Assembly: GCA_019916065.1 (NCBI GenBank)
Contig: CM034238.1
Location: 40,821,677-40,885,676, forward strand
Direction: 5' to 3'
Length of the DNA stretch: 64,000 nt
Origin: Vitellaria paradoxa
Taxonomy: Eukaryota; Streptophyta; Magnoliopsida; Ericales; Sapotaceae
Both the position numbers and the translations under genes were made by a program. Position 1 is the first letter of the stretch. The number at the start of each line of letters is the position of its first letter. Of the stretch, positions 11,791 through 23,044 are shown piece by piece. Under the pieces are notes generated by a model, which was given only the letters and a program-made list of their open reading frames with translations, had not been told where the DNA came from and did no database searches.

Positions 11791-12653
11791 TGGACTTAGA
11801 TTGGACTTAAAGAAGATATGAAGTTACTGAATTATGAATAAATGAGTCGAGCTTGAACCCCAAAAAAAAAAAAAAACAATATACATCGACCTATTCAATA
11901 AACAAACCGAGTTTGAATAATATTTACAGGGACGTGCTAATGATTACCACTTCACTAATTTAATTAATAAATAAAATAAGTTTGAAAAAAAGATTAGACA
12001 CGTTTACAAGCCTCGTTTGAAAACATTTATAAAATAAAAAAAATCATAAATTTGGTTTTTAAACCATTGAAAACATTTTTAAGTCGTTCTATTTTTTTGT
12101 TTCATTGGTCTTGATTTATCAAAAACAACCAAAAATAGGATAACTAAATCCAATTTCAAGATACAAAACCAATTTTCTAAAATCAATAACAAAACAAGGC
12201 CTCACACCATACCTTTGATCCAAACAAATACTGTTGTTGATGCAAGCAAAATAGTTACTCTGCCTTTGTAGAACTATATATATATATATGAATAGAAATT
12301 TTGTGATAAGACCATATAAAGTAAATTCATCCCTTTACACATCAGTTAGGGAAAAGTACTCCTACCAATTATTATTATTTTTTAATCAGAAAATGGAAAG
12401 GAAAAACGTGACACTGACATTATTGTAATAAAAATACATTGTGGTAGGTTATTTCCCTCAGAAAGATAAGTCCACAATCATGTCACATCATTCTGATGTA
12501 AAATTTTGAAAAACAAAATTTCTGCTTGTATAGCATTACTCTATTAATAATGTGGCTTCATGTCATACAAATGAATTGAGTAAAATCTCTATTTTTCAAA
12601 GCATAACAGAAAGAATTGTTTCAGTAAATTGCAAAAAGACTATAACCTCTCCC

Positions 12654-14594
12654 CTACCAGTAATCACCACAAGAACATTTTCCATTTTTGAAATGGTGAA
12701 ACCTACTGGCATCTCTAACAATAATTTCTCGGTCTCTGATTTCTGATATGTACTTGATAGCAACATGACAATTGCCACAGGCGTGCAAATTCTTCATCAC
12801 CCAGATCGGAATGCCCTCAGGAGGGTTCATTAGAGCAAAAGCAATTACCAATTTCTCACTGTGGTGTGCCAAGTTGAATTCCTCCTCCTCGGCATCCATG
12901 TCGTGCAATACAGAGCCAGTGTCAGCCACATAACTGCTTAGCTTCAGCTCCCAAGTCAATTCATTCAAGTACAAATCAATCTCCATTGATTGCAGATGAG
13001 ATTTGTCACCCATACTACAAAACTGGTGAACTTGGTTTCTCAGCTCAAACCAGCTGACACCCGGCTCCTTCTTTACTCTCATTGCTTTCCTCACTTCTGA
13101 AACATCCTGCCATCTTTTAGCAGGGGCCTGAATATTCGACAGCTGTACATAAGGAGCTGAATCCTGAGGGTCAACCCTAATAACTTCTTCAGCAATCCAT
13201 TTTGCCAAGTCTGCGTTTTTGTGGATTTTACAGGCAGATAATAAAGTCCTCCAAATAATCGTGTCTGCCTTTACAGGCATAGTTCTTATAAAAGCTTCTG
13301 CTTTCTCCAAAGAGCCAGAGCCCCCAAGCAGATCAACCATGCACATGTAGTGTTCTAGTTGAGGCTTCAGTCCATATTTTTCTACCATCGAGTTAAAGAA
13401 TTTAATCCCTTTCATCTTTCAATCCACAATGACTACAGGCATAAAGCCAGCGTAAGAATGTAATATTGTTTGCTTCCAACCCTTCCTGCTCCATTTGATC
13501 TAACAACTTAATGGCTTACTCCCCCTTCCCATGGAACCACAAGCAGCAATCACTGGGCTTCACAAGACAACGTCAGCTTCTTCCCTTTCTAAGAAAGCTT
13601 TTACAGAATCATCCAAACAGCCACATCTAGAAAACATACTAATCAGTGAACTAATCACACCAATAACTGTACCAGTACCAGCTTTTATTGCCTCTGCATG
13701 AATCCGTTAGCCTTGTGCACGTGTTGCCAATTCCGAACACAAACTTATTAAACTCACAAAAGTAATTTTGTCGGGCCTGAAACCTGCCATTTTCATAATA
13801 ATATACTGATCAAATCTCCCACAGAATACCCATTTTGAGCCCTTCCTGCGATAAGGGTGTTGCAAGCAACCACATTGTGAATCAGCACTGCTTTGATCAC
13901 TCCCTCCCCTTCTCCCATACTTCCAGACTTCATATACATGTGAGCCAAAGAACTCCCAACAACCAAATTAAGCTCAAACCCAGACTTGACAACATAACCA
14001 TGAACCTGCTTGCCGGTGTTCAAATCTTTCAGACCTGCACAACCTCGAAGAACACAGCCCAGAGTGAAATCATCAGGCATAAAACCCAAACTATGCATTT
14101 GTCAAAACAAATTCAACCCCTCCACGTTAAAGTCGAACTGGGTCATGCAGGCAACCATAGCATTCCATGTAGCAAGATTTCGTTGCGGCATTTGATCAAA
14201 CATCTGACGCGCACTCTCTAAAGCACCATTTTGAATGAACTCACCGATCAGAATGGTGCAAGACATAACGTTCTTCCTCGGCATAACGCCGAACAGTGTG
14301 ACCGCGTTTGTAACTCTCCGAACTTGGCATAGGCGTTGAGTAAGTGATTGGACACAAACTTGATTGAGGAAGACCCGGATGTGATGATGAGAGAATGGAG
14401 ATGTTTGGCGAGTAATAGTGACCGGGTTTGTACGCATCCTCGGAGGAGATGAGAGAGGAGAGATGGGTCTGACCATATCTATGATATGAAAGCCTCGAAT
14501 GCTTCTTTGAGGCGGCCTTTGGAGCAGTGATCAGTCAACTCGGTCGGAGGTCTGGAGGTTTTTGTACAGAGAAAGCGAGTCAAGACTTACCCAT
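12654..14594 (-). pseudogene. Duplicate of PPR-DYW gene A, disrupted
   Basis: Second copy of the PPR gene at 1-1723, including the C-terminus missing from the window there. The former start is ATG at 14594-14592. It lost about 35 bp near 14580 and 1 bp near 14306 (shifting the N-terminal frame). It gained a TGA at 14099-14101, a TAA in the segment near 13707, a TAG near 13515, and small insertions and deletions near 13535 and 13405. The last 253 codons (13415-12654) are still open from an ATG. They hold the final PPR motifs, a PG box (PGVSWFEL), HHSEKLVIAF, CGNCH and the terminal CSCGDYW. The whole gene cannot make a PPR editing factor; whether the C-terminal frame is expressed is unknown. 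Confidence 0.92.
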
Positions 14595-17500
14595 ACATTT
14601 GGCATTCGGGTTCGCTTGACGAGCTTTGCAATAAACTAGAGATCTATCTACCAAATTGAACCATTTTTTACCATAAAAAGGTTTTGGAGTATCTTATGAC
14701 GTTTCAAAGGCATCCGGGTTGAGAAACGGCCTTCGATCACTATTCTTTCAATTTGCGTATAAAATGCGAATTGGGTACTAAAACAGCAAAATTCTTGGAA
14801 TCGAGGTGAGGTAGTGCTATTAAAGTGAACATTGAGGGATTTGAGGAAGTGCCATGGAGTGATTGTGTTTGGGACGTTAAATTTTAACGTAAACTAACAT
14901 CCCTTTTAATATAATGGTGTGTTTAGAGTGATAAAAAGTGAGATAAAATAAGATAATTTATAAGTTCGTAATTCGTACAATGAGATAAAAAATAGATAAA
15001 TTTTAGAGATTTTTAAAAATTTTTAGACTTTTTCAACGATTTTTAACAAATCAAATGCACGCTAAGTTATCCAGTGTTTGTAATATACCAACTTTATTAT
15101 TTTTGAACTAACATCTCTTTTAATATTAAGTTGCCCAGTGTTTGCTTTGAGTCTCTGCTTGTCAAACCAGTGTTTGAATTAGTAGGGACAAAATTAAGAA
15201 TCGATTAGTCTAGTAATAATTTAATCTGAATCGTTAGACTTTAATTCAACAATCTAAATATATTCACGTATTTTTTAATTAAAAATTTATTAATGTATTT
15301 ATATTATTAGATTAAAATCTAACAACTCAGATTGAGTTTTCACCTGACTGGCATTAAATTTCAAATTTGATGCCACCCTCCCCCATTTCAAAATTAAGCA
15401 TTTAAAGGATACGTTGTGTATACAATTTTTATATTTAGATGCATAAAATAATCGAGCATTTGGATATGAATTTGGTAAGTCCGGGTTCTATCAATTTAAT
15501 AGATTGATATTTTTTCATCTTGTCTAATCGGATAATATAATGTGAATTATAAAATTTAAAATTTTACTACTCAAAGACTAAAATTTTGTTGAGTTGAATA
15601 AAATGTGAAATGTATTTCTAACCTAAATTCAAATTATGTAATTGTATATATTTAATCTCTAATTCCTTCACATGATCAATATAGCATAATGTTGTATTAG
15701 ATTAAATTTGAAATTTATGTATGCATAATTTAATTTATGTTGTATATAATAAGCAATAGTAAGTTTCAATTATAATATTTGTATATCATAAAATTCATCG
15801 AATCATGCATTTAATGGATTAAATATAAATGAATATATGAATTTATTAAGTACAGGATATTCATATCTATAATTAATTAGATAAATAAATCTAAAATCTA
15901 GGAAACTAATTGTATTTTTTTTCCTTTTTGGGTAATCATATTTGGTCTAAATTCAGTCCATCAGCAATCTTAGTTACAATCTATAAACTATCATAGCAAA
16001 AGACACCAGTGCCAGTTGATGAAACTATAAAATTTAGTATTTTTTTTTTATTTTCTCCAATTACTATCACTAAACTATCCGTAATTACTTGTAACGTAAA
16101 AACTTATACAAATAAATTTTTAAAAGCTATATTTGTACATAATTTTGATTTAATACCTTTTATATTTCCTTTAATGCCCTCACTTGTAATTTGAAAAAAA
16201 AATGTTATTTTATCGGAAAGAGTGTCGAGAAACATATAAAAACTTGCAAGTTTATTGGTTAAACACAAGTTAATTTAAAAATATCATTATCACATCATTT
16301 TGACAATCTTTTATTTAATTATTAAGACTAAATGTAATTGGGTGGCCTATTTGTACTTTACAAATAAATTTTTATACTCTATTTTACTTTTTTATTAAAT
16401 AAAATTACACAACTACCCTCATACTTCTGATAACATAAGTTATATAATTTTAATACCATAACTATTATTATACAAGAATGAGGATAATTATGTAATTTTA
16501 TTTAATAAAAAATAAAATAAGATGTAAGAATCATTTGTAGAGTACAGATAGCCCCACCTTAATCGGTGCACTTTCTTTTGAAAAAATACCTATGCTATGG
16601 AATAAAACAGAATACAAGAGACTCATGAGTCGCGGTGTTTCTCTTTTTCATTTTTTTTTTTATTTTTCACGTTTGGATTAAAAAAAAAAAAAAGAAATCA
16701 AAAGCGTTTCTCACGTACTTATGAGGGCATATCAACTGAAGCATCCCAAATGATTTTCAGGTTACAACTCATAAACACAGCAATTACAGATTATTGAAGA
16801 TGACATCTCTAAAGCTTCAATTTTGTGATTATTTTATTACATCATTTAAGTACACATTATTTTTGTCATCATGATCATTTGTACATTGGAATTAAGGGGT
16901 TAAGATTTTTTATTAGTAAAAATATATCAATAAATTATGCATTAGATACTAAAAAAAATGTATTTGTAAGACACCTGTTCATTACAATAAAATTGAAAAT
17001 TGTAAAAGAAAATATAGAGAGATTTATCCAAAGCATTCGCGGAATTTCTCAAATAAATTAGTATAAACTTATTTTTCTTGAATAGGTCACTTGATAAAAT
17101 TGATAAAAAAAAATAAGATTGAAATAAATAAAGTTTACTAAAATAGTATTTATAATAAAGTAATTATTTGTCTTAACGAATTTAAGAAATAGATAAGCTC
17201 TCGCATTGAAAATGTAAGGCTTTTAACATAAGACTTTTAAGGTGAGACATACTTAAAATTTCAGCCTTTTAATTGAAGACTTTGGAGAAAATCTCCGAAA
17301 ATATAGGCAGCAATGCGTTTAGTAATAAATAAACCAGCAATCCATACTCAATTACATATGAACACGTAGAGAGTTAACTACAGACAAAAAATTATCTTTA
17401 TAGTGGGTGGGCGTAAAATGACTATAATATCTTGAATTTAATAGATAATGTATAAATAACTGTTGGGATGATTATGTCAATTTATGTAAAAGATGGTTTC

Positions 17501-18931
17501 ACCAAAAATAAAGACCACAAAAAAAAAAAAAAAAAAGTTTCACCAAACCCTAACGTTTGCACTATAATAGTAATAGGTAACTGGTAAAATTAGAGTTAAA
17601 TAATGTAGTGTCAAGACACCGGGATCTTGGGGGCTTGAAGTTGGCTTCTATCTTTAGGTCCCTGGAGTTGAATCTCGATCATTCATTTAATGCAAACTTA
17701 AGCCATTGAGTTTCAAATGATTTACTTTTGTGATTTCTATTTTTTGTTTTTGTTTTATGCATTAAAAATCTCAAAACGATAAAATAAAAAATGTTTTATT
17801 TTCCTTGTTTTTGAGTTTTTTCTTATTTTTTATTAAAAACTCTCAAAACGACTTTTTATCATTTTTTATTTCATGTGTAGACTCATTTTCAATTTTTAAA
17901 AATAAAATTTGAAAACACAAGTAACTAAATGAATTTTGAGCTTTCCTTATTTTCAAAAGTACAAAATGAAAAATAAGTTCAAAACAGAAAATAAAAAATA
18001 AAAATAGAAAATAGAAAAAAACAAACCAAATAACCTTTAAGTTTTTTATTTTTTAAAGGGTAAATCAGTAATTGTTAACAAACTTAAACCCTAGCCGCTT
18101 TTATTGCCATGTACATGAACTCAAACTCCCTCCAGCACGATCAATTCAAACTTATCAACAACTCAGAAGGATAAACTGTACAATCAATTCAAATTTATCA
18201 ACAAGTCACAAAGATAAACCAGACCGCCCAAGAAACTTAAACCCAAATGATAAACCGAGAAAGATTTATTGATATTACGTAAATCTGTAACTTAAATGCA
18301 ATAAGATGAAGCACTCAAGAAGAAAAACCGAACATAATCGAAAAACATTTGCTATTGAAGATATTGAACAAAAGAAAGACATGATACAAAAGAGATTTTT
18401 TTGGCTTTGGATGACAACAACTTCTCTCCCTTAATTTCTTTTCTTTAATTTCTCTTTCTTAATATAATTACTTATTTACCCTTTAAAAAAAATAAAAATT
18501 TATACTTTTAAATTCAATGGTTAGATTAACTTTGCATCAAATAAACAATCGAAATTCAACTTCTTGTAAGGCTGAAGTTTCTTTTGAATTTAGGACTTTG
18601 AAGTTGAATTTCGGCCATTTATTTGATGTAAAGTTAATCTGGCCTTTGAATTGAAAAATATTAATTTTTATTTTTTTTAAGGATAAATCTGCTAATAAAC
18701 TCAAAACATAATCTCTTTTGTTGCCATGGAGACAAGCTTAAAAACTCAAAGTCGCTCAATCACAATCGATTTAAACTTATCAACAACTCACAAGGATAAA
18801 TCACATAATTAGTTCAAACTTATCAACAACTCATATGGATAAACCTAAACATACTTTGTAATAAAATAAACAATCGAGATTCAACTTCAAGGACTTAAAA
18901 AGAAAAAACTTCAGGCCCATCCCCCAACGGT
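14595..18931. other. Expanded intergenic region of block copy 2
   Basis: This corresponds to 1724-3137 of copy 1 but is about three times longer. The proximal part (14600-14718) aligns with 1730-1836. About 800 bp (14719-15545) are present only here. Homology to copy 1 then resumes (for example 15580-15650 with 1865-1925, and 17270-17330 with 3005-3060). From 17580 there is repeat-rich sequence not found in copy 1. No gene was recognised; the short ATG frames here look like chance. Confidence 0.6.
18100..18860. repeat. Paired copies of a ~42-bp motif
   Basis: A motif like TTCAAACTTATCAACAACTC followed by an A/G-rich GGATAAAC recurs at about 18146, 18188, 18770 and 18812. These form two tandem pairs about 620 bp apart, each preceded by a similar segment with TTGCCATG. 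This suggests a larger direct duplication. Function is unknown. Confidence 0.6.
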
Positions 18932-18977
18932 ATGAGCAGACCACTCTAGATGTATAACGTCGCAAACGAACATTTAG

Positions 18978-19304
18978 AGGTAATTTTACCTTAATACATA
19001 TATTGATTATATAACATATTTAAATACGTTTGCGTAGAACTACTTGTAAAAGTGGGCTTGGGGTCATCACTAGCGCCAACGACACCCCAACACCAAGGCA
19101 ACGACACCCATGGATGTCGTTATTGTAACTAGCAACACGGTGCACCAAGCCGCTTGCCATGTCTTTCGGCTTGCAACGTCTTTCACATCTTTCAGCTTGC
19201 AACATATTTTCTTGCTCCAATGATGACACTTGGTCTAATTTTGCAAATAGTTTTGCGTGTTTATGTATATTGTGTAATTAATATTTGTATTAAGGTAATA
19301 TTGC
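18978..19304. mobile_element. MITE with long inverted repeats, Mutator-like
   Basis: About 327 bp absent from PPR gene B. The ends are imperfect inverted repeats of about 50 bp: the left begins AGGTAATTTTACCTTAATAC, and the right ends GTATTAAGGTAATATTGC. Flanks gaacatttag and cgacttttag form an imperfect 9-10 bp target duplication. Long terminal repeats with 9-10 bp duplications point to a Mutator-like family; this class is inferred. Confidence 0.75.
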
Positions 19305-20950
19305 CGACTTTTAGACGTTCGAGACAACGTCAACCCAACCCCAACCCCAACCCCTTCATGGAACACCCAGCTGAGAGAGCTGGCCAAACAAGGCCACTAC
19401 CAACAAGGCTTCGGCCTCAACCGCCGCATGCTCCGCTCCGGCGACTCTGCCAACGCCTTCATTTTCCCTTTCGCTCTCAAGTCCTGCGCCGCAACTTACC
19501 AAAAAAAAAAGTCCTGCGCCGCCCTCTCGCTGCCTCTCTCCGGCGCACCGCTCCGCCGCCACGTCGTCAAGACCGGCTGCGAATCCGTGCCCTTTGTGCA
19601 AACCGCGTTGATTTCTATGTACTGTGAATGTTGTTTGGTCGGCCATGCGCGCAAAGTGTTTGATGGAAGTCCCCACTCGAGAACCTTGACTGTTTGCTAC
19701 AGCGCTTTGATTGGTGGCTGCAATTGTAATTCTCAGTTACTGAACGCAATTACGTTGTTTTGTCGAATGAGGGAAATGGGTGTGTCAGTTATTGCCGTTA
19801 CAATATTGGGTTTAATTCCGGGCTGTACCATTCCAATTCATTTGGGTTTTGGGATGTCTGCTCACTGTTTAAGAGTCAAGTGTGGGCTGGATATTGCCTT
19901 GTCTGTTAGTAATTGTTCGATGCGGGTTGATTGAGTTTTCTCGGAATTTGTTCGATGGAATGCCTGAGAAAGAGTTGATTTCCTGGAATGCAGTAATTAC
20001 TGGGTACGCACAGAATGGGCTTGCTGCCCAAGTTTTGGAACTTTATCGTGAAATGAAGTCATCAGGGATTTCTGCTGACCCTGTGACGCTTGTTGGAGTT
20101 CTATCATCTTGTGCTAACCTCGGTGCTCAAAGAATTGGTCTTGAGGTAGAACAAAGAATAGAACATAGCAATTTTGGATTTAATTTGTTCCTGAAAATTG
20201 CTTTGGTTAATATGTATGCTAGATGTGGTAACTTGGTGAAAGCTCGCGCTATTTTTGATGACATGCCAGAGAAAATCTTAGTCTCGTGGAGAGGGATTAT
20301 AGGTGGTTATGGAATGCATGGACAAGGAGAAATTGCAGTGCAACTCTTCGATGAGATGATTAAGAGCTGCGTTCGACCTGATGGAGCAGTGTTTGTTGTC
20401 ATTTGTCTGCATGTAGCCATGCAGGATTGACTGACAGGGGTTTGCGTTTTGCTCTAATGGAGAGGGATTATGGGCTGCACCCATGTCCAGAGCACTACTC
20501 TTGTGTTGTGGATCTCCTAGGTCGAGCTGGTCGACTTGCAGAAACTCAGTAGCTCATTGAATCAATGCCTGTGAAACCCGATGGTGTTGTGTGGGTGCCC
20601 TTTTGGGCACTTGTAAGATCCATAGAAATGTCAAGCTAGCAGAGCTAGCTTTCAACCAAGTCATCAAACTTGAACCTTCGAATATTGGCTGCTGTGTTTT
20701 GATGTCAAACATATACACCGATGCAAATATTTCAGGGGCGGTGATAAGAGTTCGAACGGTGATGAGAGAACGGAAGCTTAAGAAGGATCCTGGATGTAGT
20801 TATGTTGAGCACGAAGGTAAGACTTACCTCTTTATGGCTGGGGATAGAAGCCAGCCTCAAAGTGAGGAGATGCATGGAATGTTGGAGAGGTTAGAAGTTT
20901 TAGTTCAGGAACTTGGTGGGTCTAAGAAATCTGACCAAGAGGGGAATTAA

Positions 20951-21206
20951 TGGTATGTTTGGAACATGGATTCATGGAGGAAAAGGAAAAGTGAAGGGAA
21001 AATAAAATTACTAATTTGCGCAATTTTTGTATATTTAACTAAGTAGAAATTAAACCTTTTTGACAAATATTTATTTATTTTAGTCTCATTTTTCTAACTC
21101 AATCCAAAAAAAAAAAACACGTCTGACTTTTTCACTTCATTTTGTAATCTTATAATTTTTCTTTCACTTTTCTTTTCTCTCCACAAATTCATGTCTCAAA
21201 CATGGA
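20951..21206. mobile_element. MITE inside the PPR-B pseudogene, ~256 bp
   Basis: An insertion relative to PPR gene B, with inverted ends TGGTATGTTTGGAACATGGA at the left and CTCAAACATGGA at the right; the inverted similarity continues inward for about 55 bp. The target duplication is not clear because about 12 bp of the gene seem to be missing at the right edge, so the superfamily is left open. Confidence 0.75.
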
Positions 21207-21435
21207 CCAAGCGTTCATGGGAGTGCAAAGAGAAAAGTTGGCTATTACATTTGGGCTCTTGAACACTAGTGTAGGAACGGAGATTCTTGTGATAAAGAAC
21301 TTGAGGATATGTGGAGATTGTCACTTGTTTAATAAGTTTGTTAGCAAGATTGTGGATTGTCAGTTTGTTGTTAGAGATGCTACTCGTTTCCACCATTTCA
21401 AGGATGGAGAATGTTCTTGTAATGATTACTGGTAA

Positions 21436-22753
21436 CACTTGTCCAATAGTTTCCCATTTCACAATTAACATTCTCCTTTAAGTTGTACTGGATTAAGGAT
21501 TTGTGAAGAAAAAATGAGAGTGGTGGGGAAATTTTCTTTTTCTTGTTTGAGTTGTAATAGAAAATGGACGGAAAAAAAATGCATGAGACGACTTGAGAAA
21601 TGAAAAATAATTAAATTAGAAAATTAATATATTAATTAATACTTTTTATTTTGTTATATTTTTGAACCTATTCGAATAAGAATATGTGTTGGAATTTCAT
21701 GTTTCTTTCTTTTTTGCTCTTACCTTTTGTTTTACCTTTTGGCTTCTTTTTTTTCCTTACTAAACTTTCACTCCAAACACACTTAGAAACTAGAATATCA
21801 TTCGAAAATTTGTACTTGCATTTGGTGTACTTGCATCCCGTTGTCAACTTGTAAATTAACAAGAGAAAAAAAGTTTGGCAATAGTGATCTCAGACCGTTA
21901 AAATTAAAATTTAATAGATTAAATTCATTCACAATATTTTTGAATTAAAAATATTGGACAAATTCTGCGGACCACTCCACCCAAAACAAATGATGGGGTA
22001 ATAACCTAAAAGTTACGGGGATGACAATGCAAAAACAACGTATTTCAATTCCAAACAAGAAACTTTAACATCGTAAGCCAGCTAGTCCTATTTTCTTGGA
22101 CATTTTAATCATTCAAACACCCCACAGCATTTTCCAGTTTGAAACCATTCACTCATATTTCGTCAACTTGAAACAAAAATGGAATGAATTGTGCTTCAAC
22201 TGTTAGTTGCAAAAAATGTTAGATATCAAACACCCTTGGTGTATAAATTGGGTCAATTTGGGTCTATGTAGACTAAGGTCACCTATTCTATATCAGTCCC
22301 GTCTACTTCAAGAGAATTCATAATTGAATTCAAATATGGATACAACGTTTCCTTAAGAAGGTTAGTCACATTTAACAAAATCCAATCCTAAATTAAAAAA
22401 AAAAAGACTCTAAAATTTCCGCCAAAAATAAATTCTTAAAATAGAATCTTCCATTCATATGTTCCACACCAAAAAGAAAATAACATTTTTGATTAAATAA
22501 TCATTGTACAGATCTAATTGGTATCGACAAATCCATATAGCCGACCTCACCTAGTGAGAAAAGGCTTGGTTTGGTTTGGTTTGGATTGAATAACCATTGT
22601 CATCGAGTTTATTTATATACATGTGTGGTTCAGAAATCCCTATGATCTTTCTGTTTAATCTCCTTCCAAATTTAAATCTATTCTGCTCTTAAAGCATTCG
22701 TCTAACAAGTCAAGACCACCAAAAATTAACCTATAAAAAAAAAGAGTTCTTGA
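21436..22753. other. Spacer between the PPR-B pseudogene and KEA3 3' end
   Basis: AT-rich, no gene. The part from about 22240 to 22690 aligns with 6170-7140 of copy 1 and should include the KEA3 3' UTR, since KEA3 transcription enters from the right. A short GGTTT tandem run lies near 22568-22583. Confidence 0.6.
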
Positions 22754-23044
22754 TCAAGGTCCCTCACTGGTAGTTACACAAGGCATTGATGGATCTACCT
22801 CATTTCGCTCTTCCTCAGCCTCTTCAATGCTGATAGAAAGACCAATCTCTGAATCCAATTCGCAATATAATACGCCTTTTCCATCTAGATCCTCAGATTG
22901 AAGGAGGCTGTCATCGTGTAAACGTCGATCTTCTTCCCCCTGCAACCTTGAGATATGGCCTTGCTGTGTCTGGTTCACCCTCAAAGATTCGTCTTCAACT
23001 GATGAAGCGGGTATTCTGGCCTCAGCTAAGTCTGCAACTTTTAC
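22754..23044 (-). CDS. KEA3: KEA3 exon 19: acidic C-terminal tail
   Basis: 96 residues plus TGA, from [20 protein letters not shown] to the end CVTTSEGP. The tail is rich in Glu and Asp ([11 protein letters not shown]), as expected of the regulatory stromal tail. The acceptor is not certain: AG before 23044 keeps the frame, and so does an AG 18 bp upstream (adding NYLLDK). Neither has a strong pyrimidine tract. A decayed second copy of this exon is at 7262-8107. Confidence 0.82.
   Translation of the reverse strand, partial: VKVADLAEARIPASSVEDESLRVNQTQQGHISRLQGEEDRRLHDDSLLQSEDLDGKGVLYCELDSEIGLSISIEEAEEERNEVDPSMPCVTTSEGP

Larger units (their letters stand above)
8108..12653. other. Spacer between the two block copies
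   Basis: AT-rich sequence with no convincing full gene. It contains a degenerate DNA-element-like repeat (about 8527-9103), a 31-base T run at 8651-8681, a poly-A run near 9462-9487, a possible orphan first exon at 10653-10835, and an LTR-like fragment around 11330-11790. The last few hundred bases (12240-12653) are the 3' flank of the PPR-A pseudogene. Confidence 0.55.
18932..21435 (+). pseudogene. MEF10: Duplicate of PPR-DYW gene B (MEF10-like), disrupted
   Basis: Broken copy of 3138-5036. The former ATG is at 18932. After about 15 codons it is split by a MITE (18978-19304). Further lesions are: an insertion with an A-run and a repeated TCCTGCGCC near 19490-19515; a deletion of about 20 bp with a TGA near 19910-19935; a 1-bp loss near 20403; an in-frame TAG near 20549; a 1-bp loss near 20597; and a second MITE (20951-21206) just before the DYW domain. 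The last 77 codons (21202-21435) keep the zinc motif CGDCH and the terminal CSCNDYW, although HSEK has become QREK. The distribution of lesions leaves no chance of a full-length product. Confidence 0.95.
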
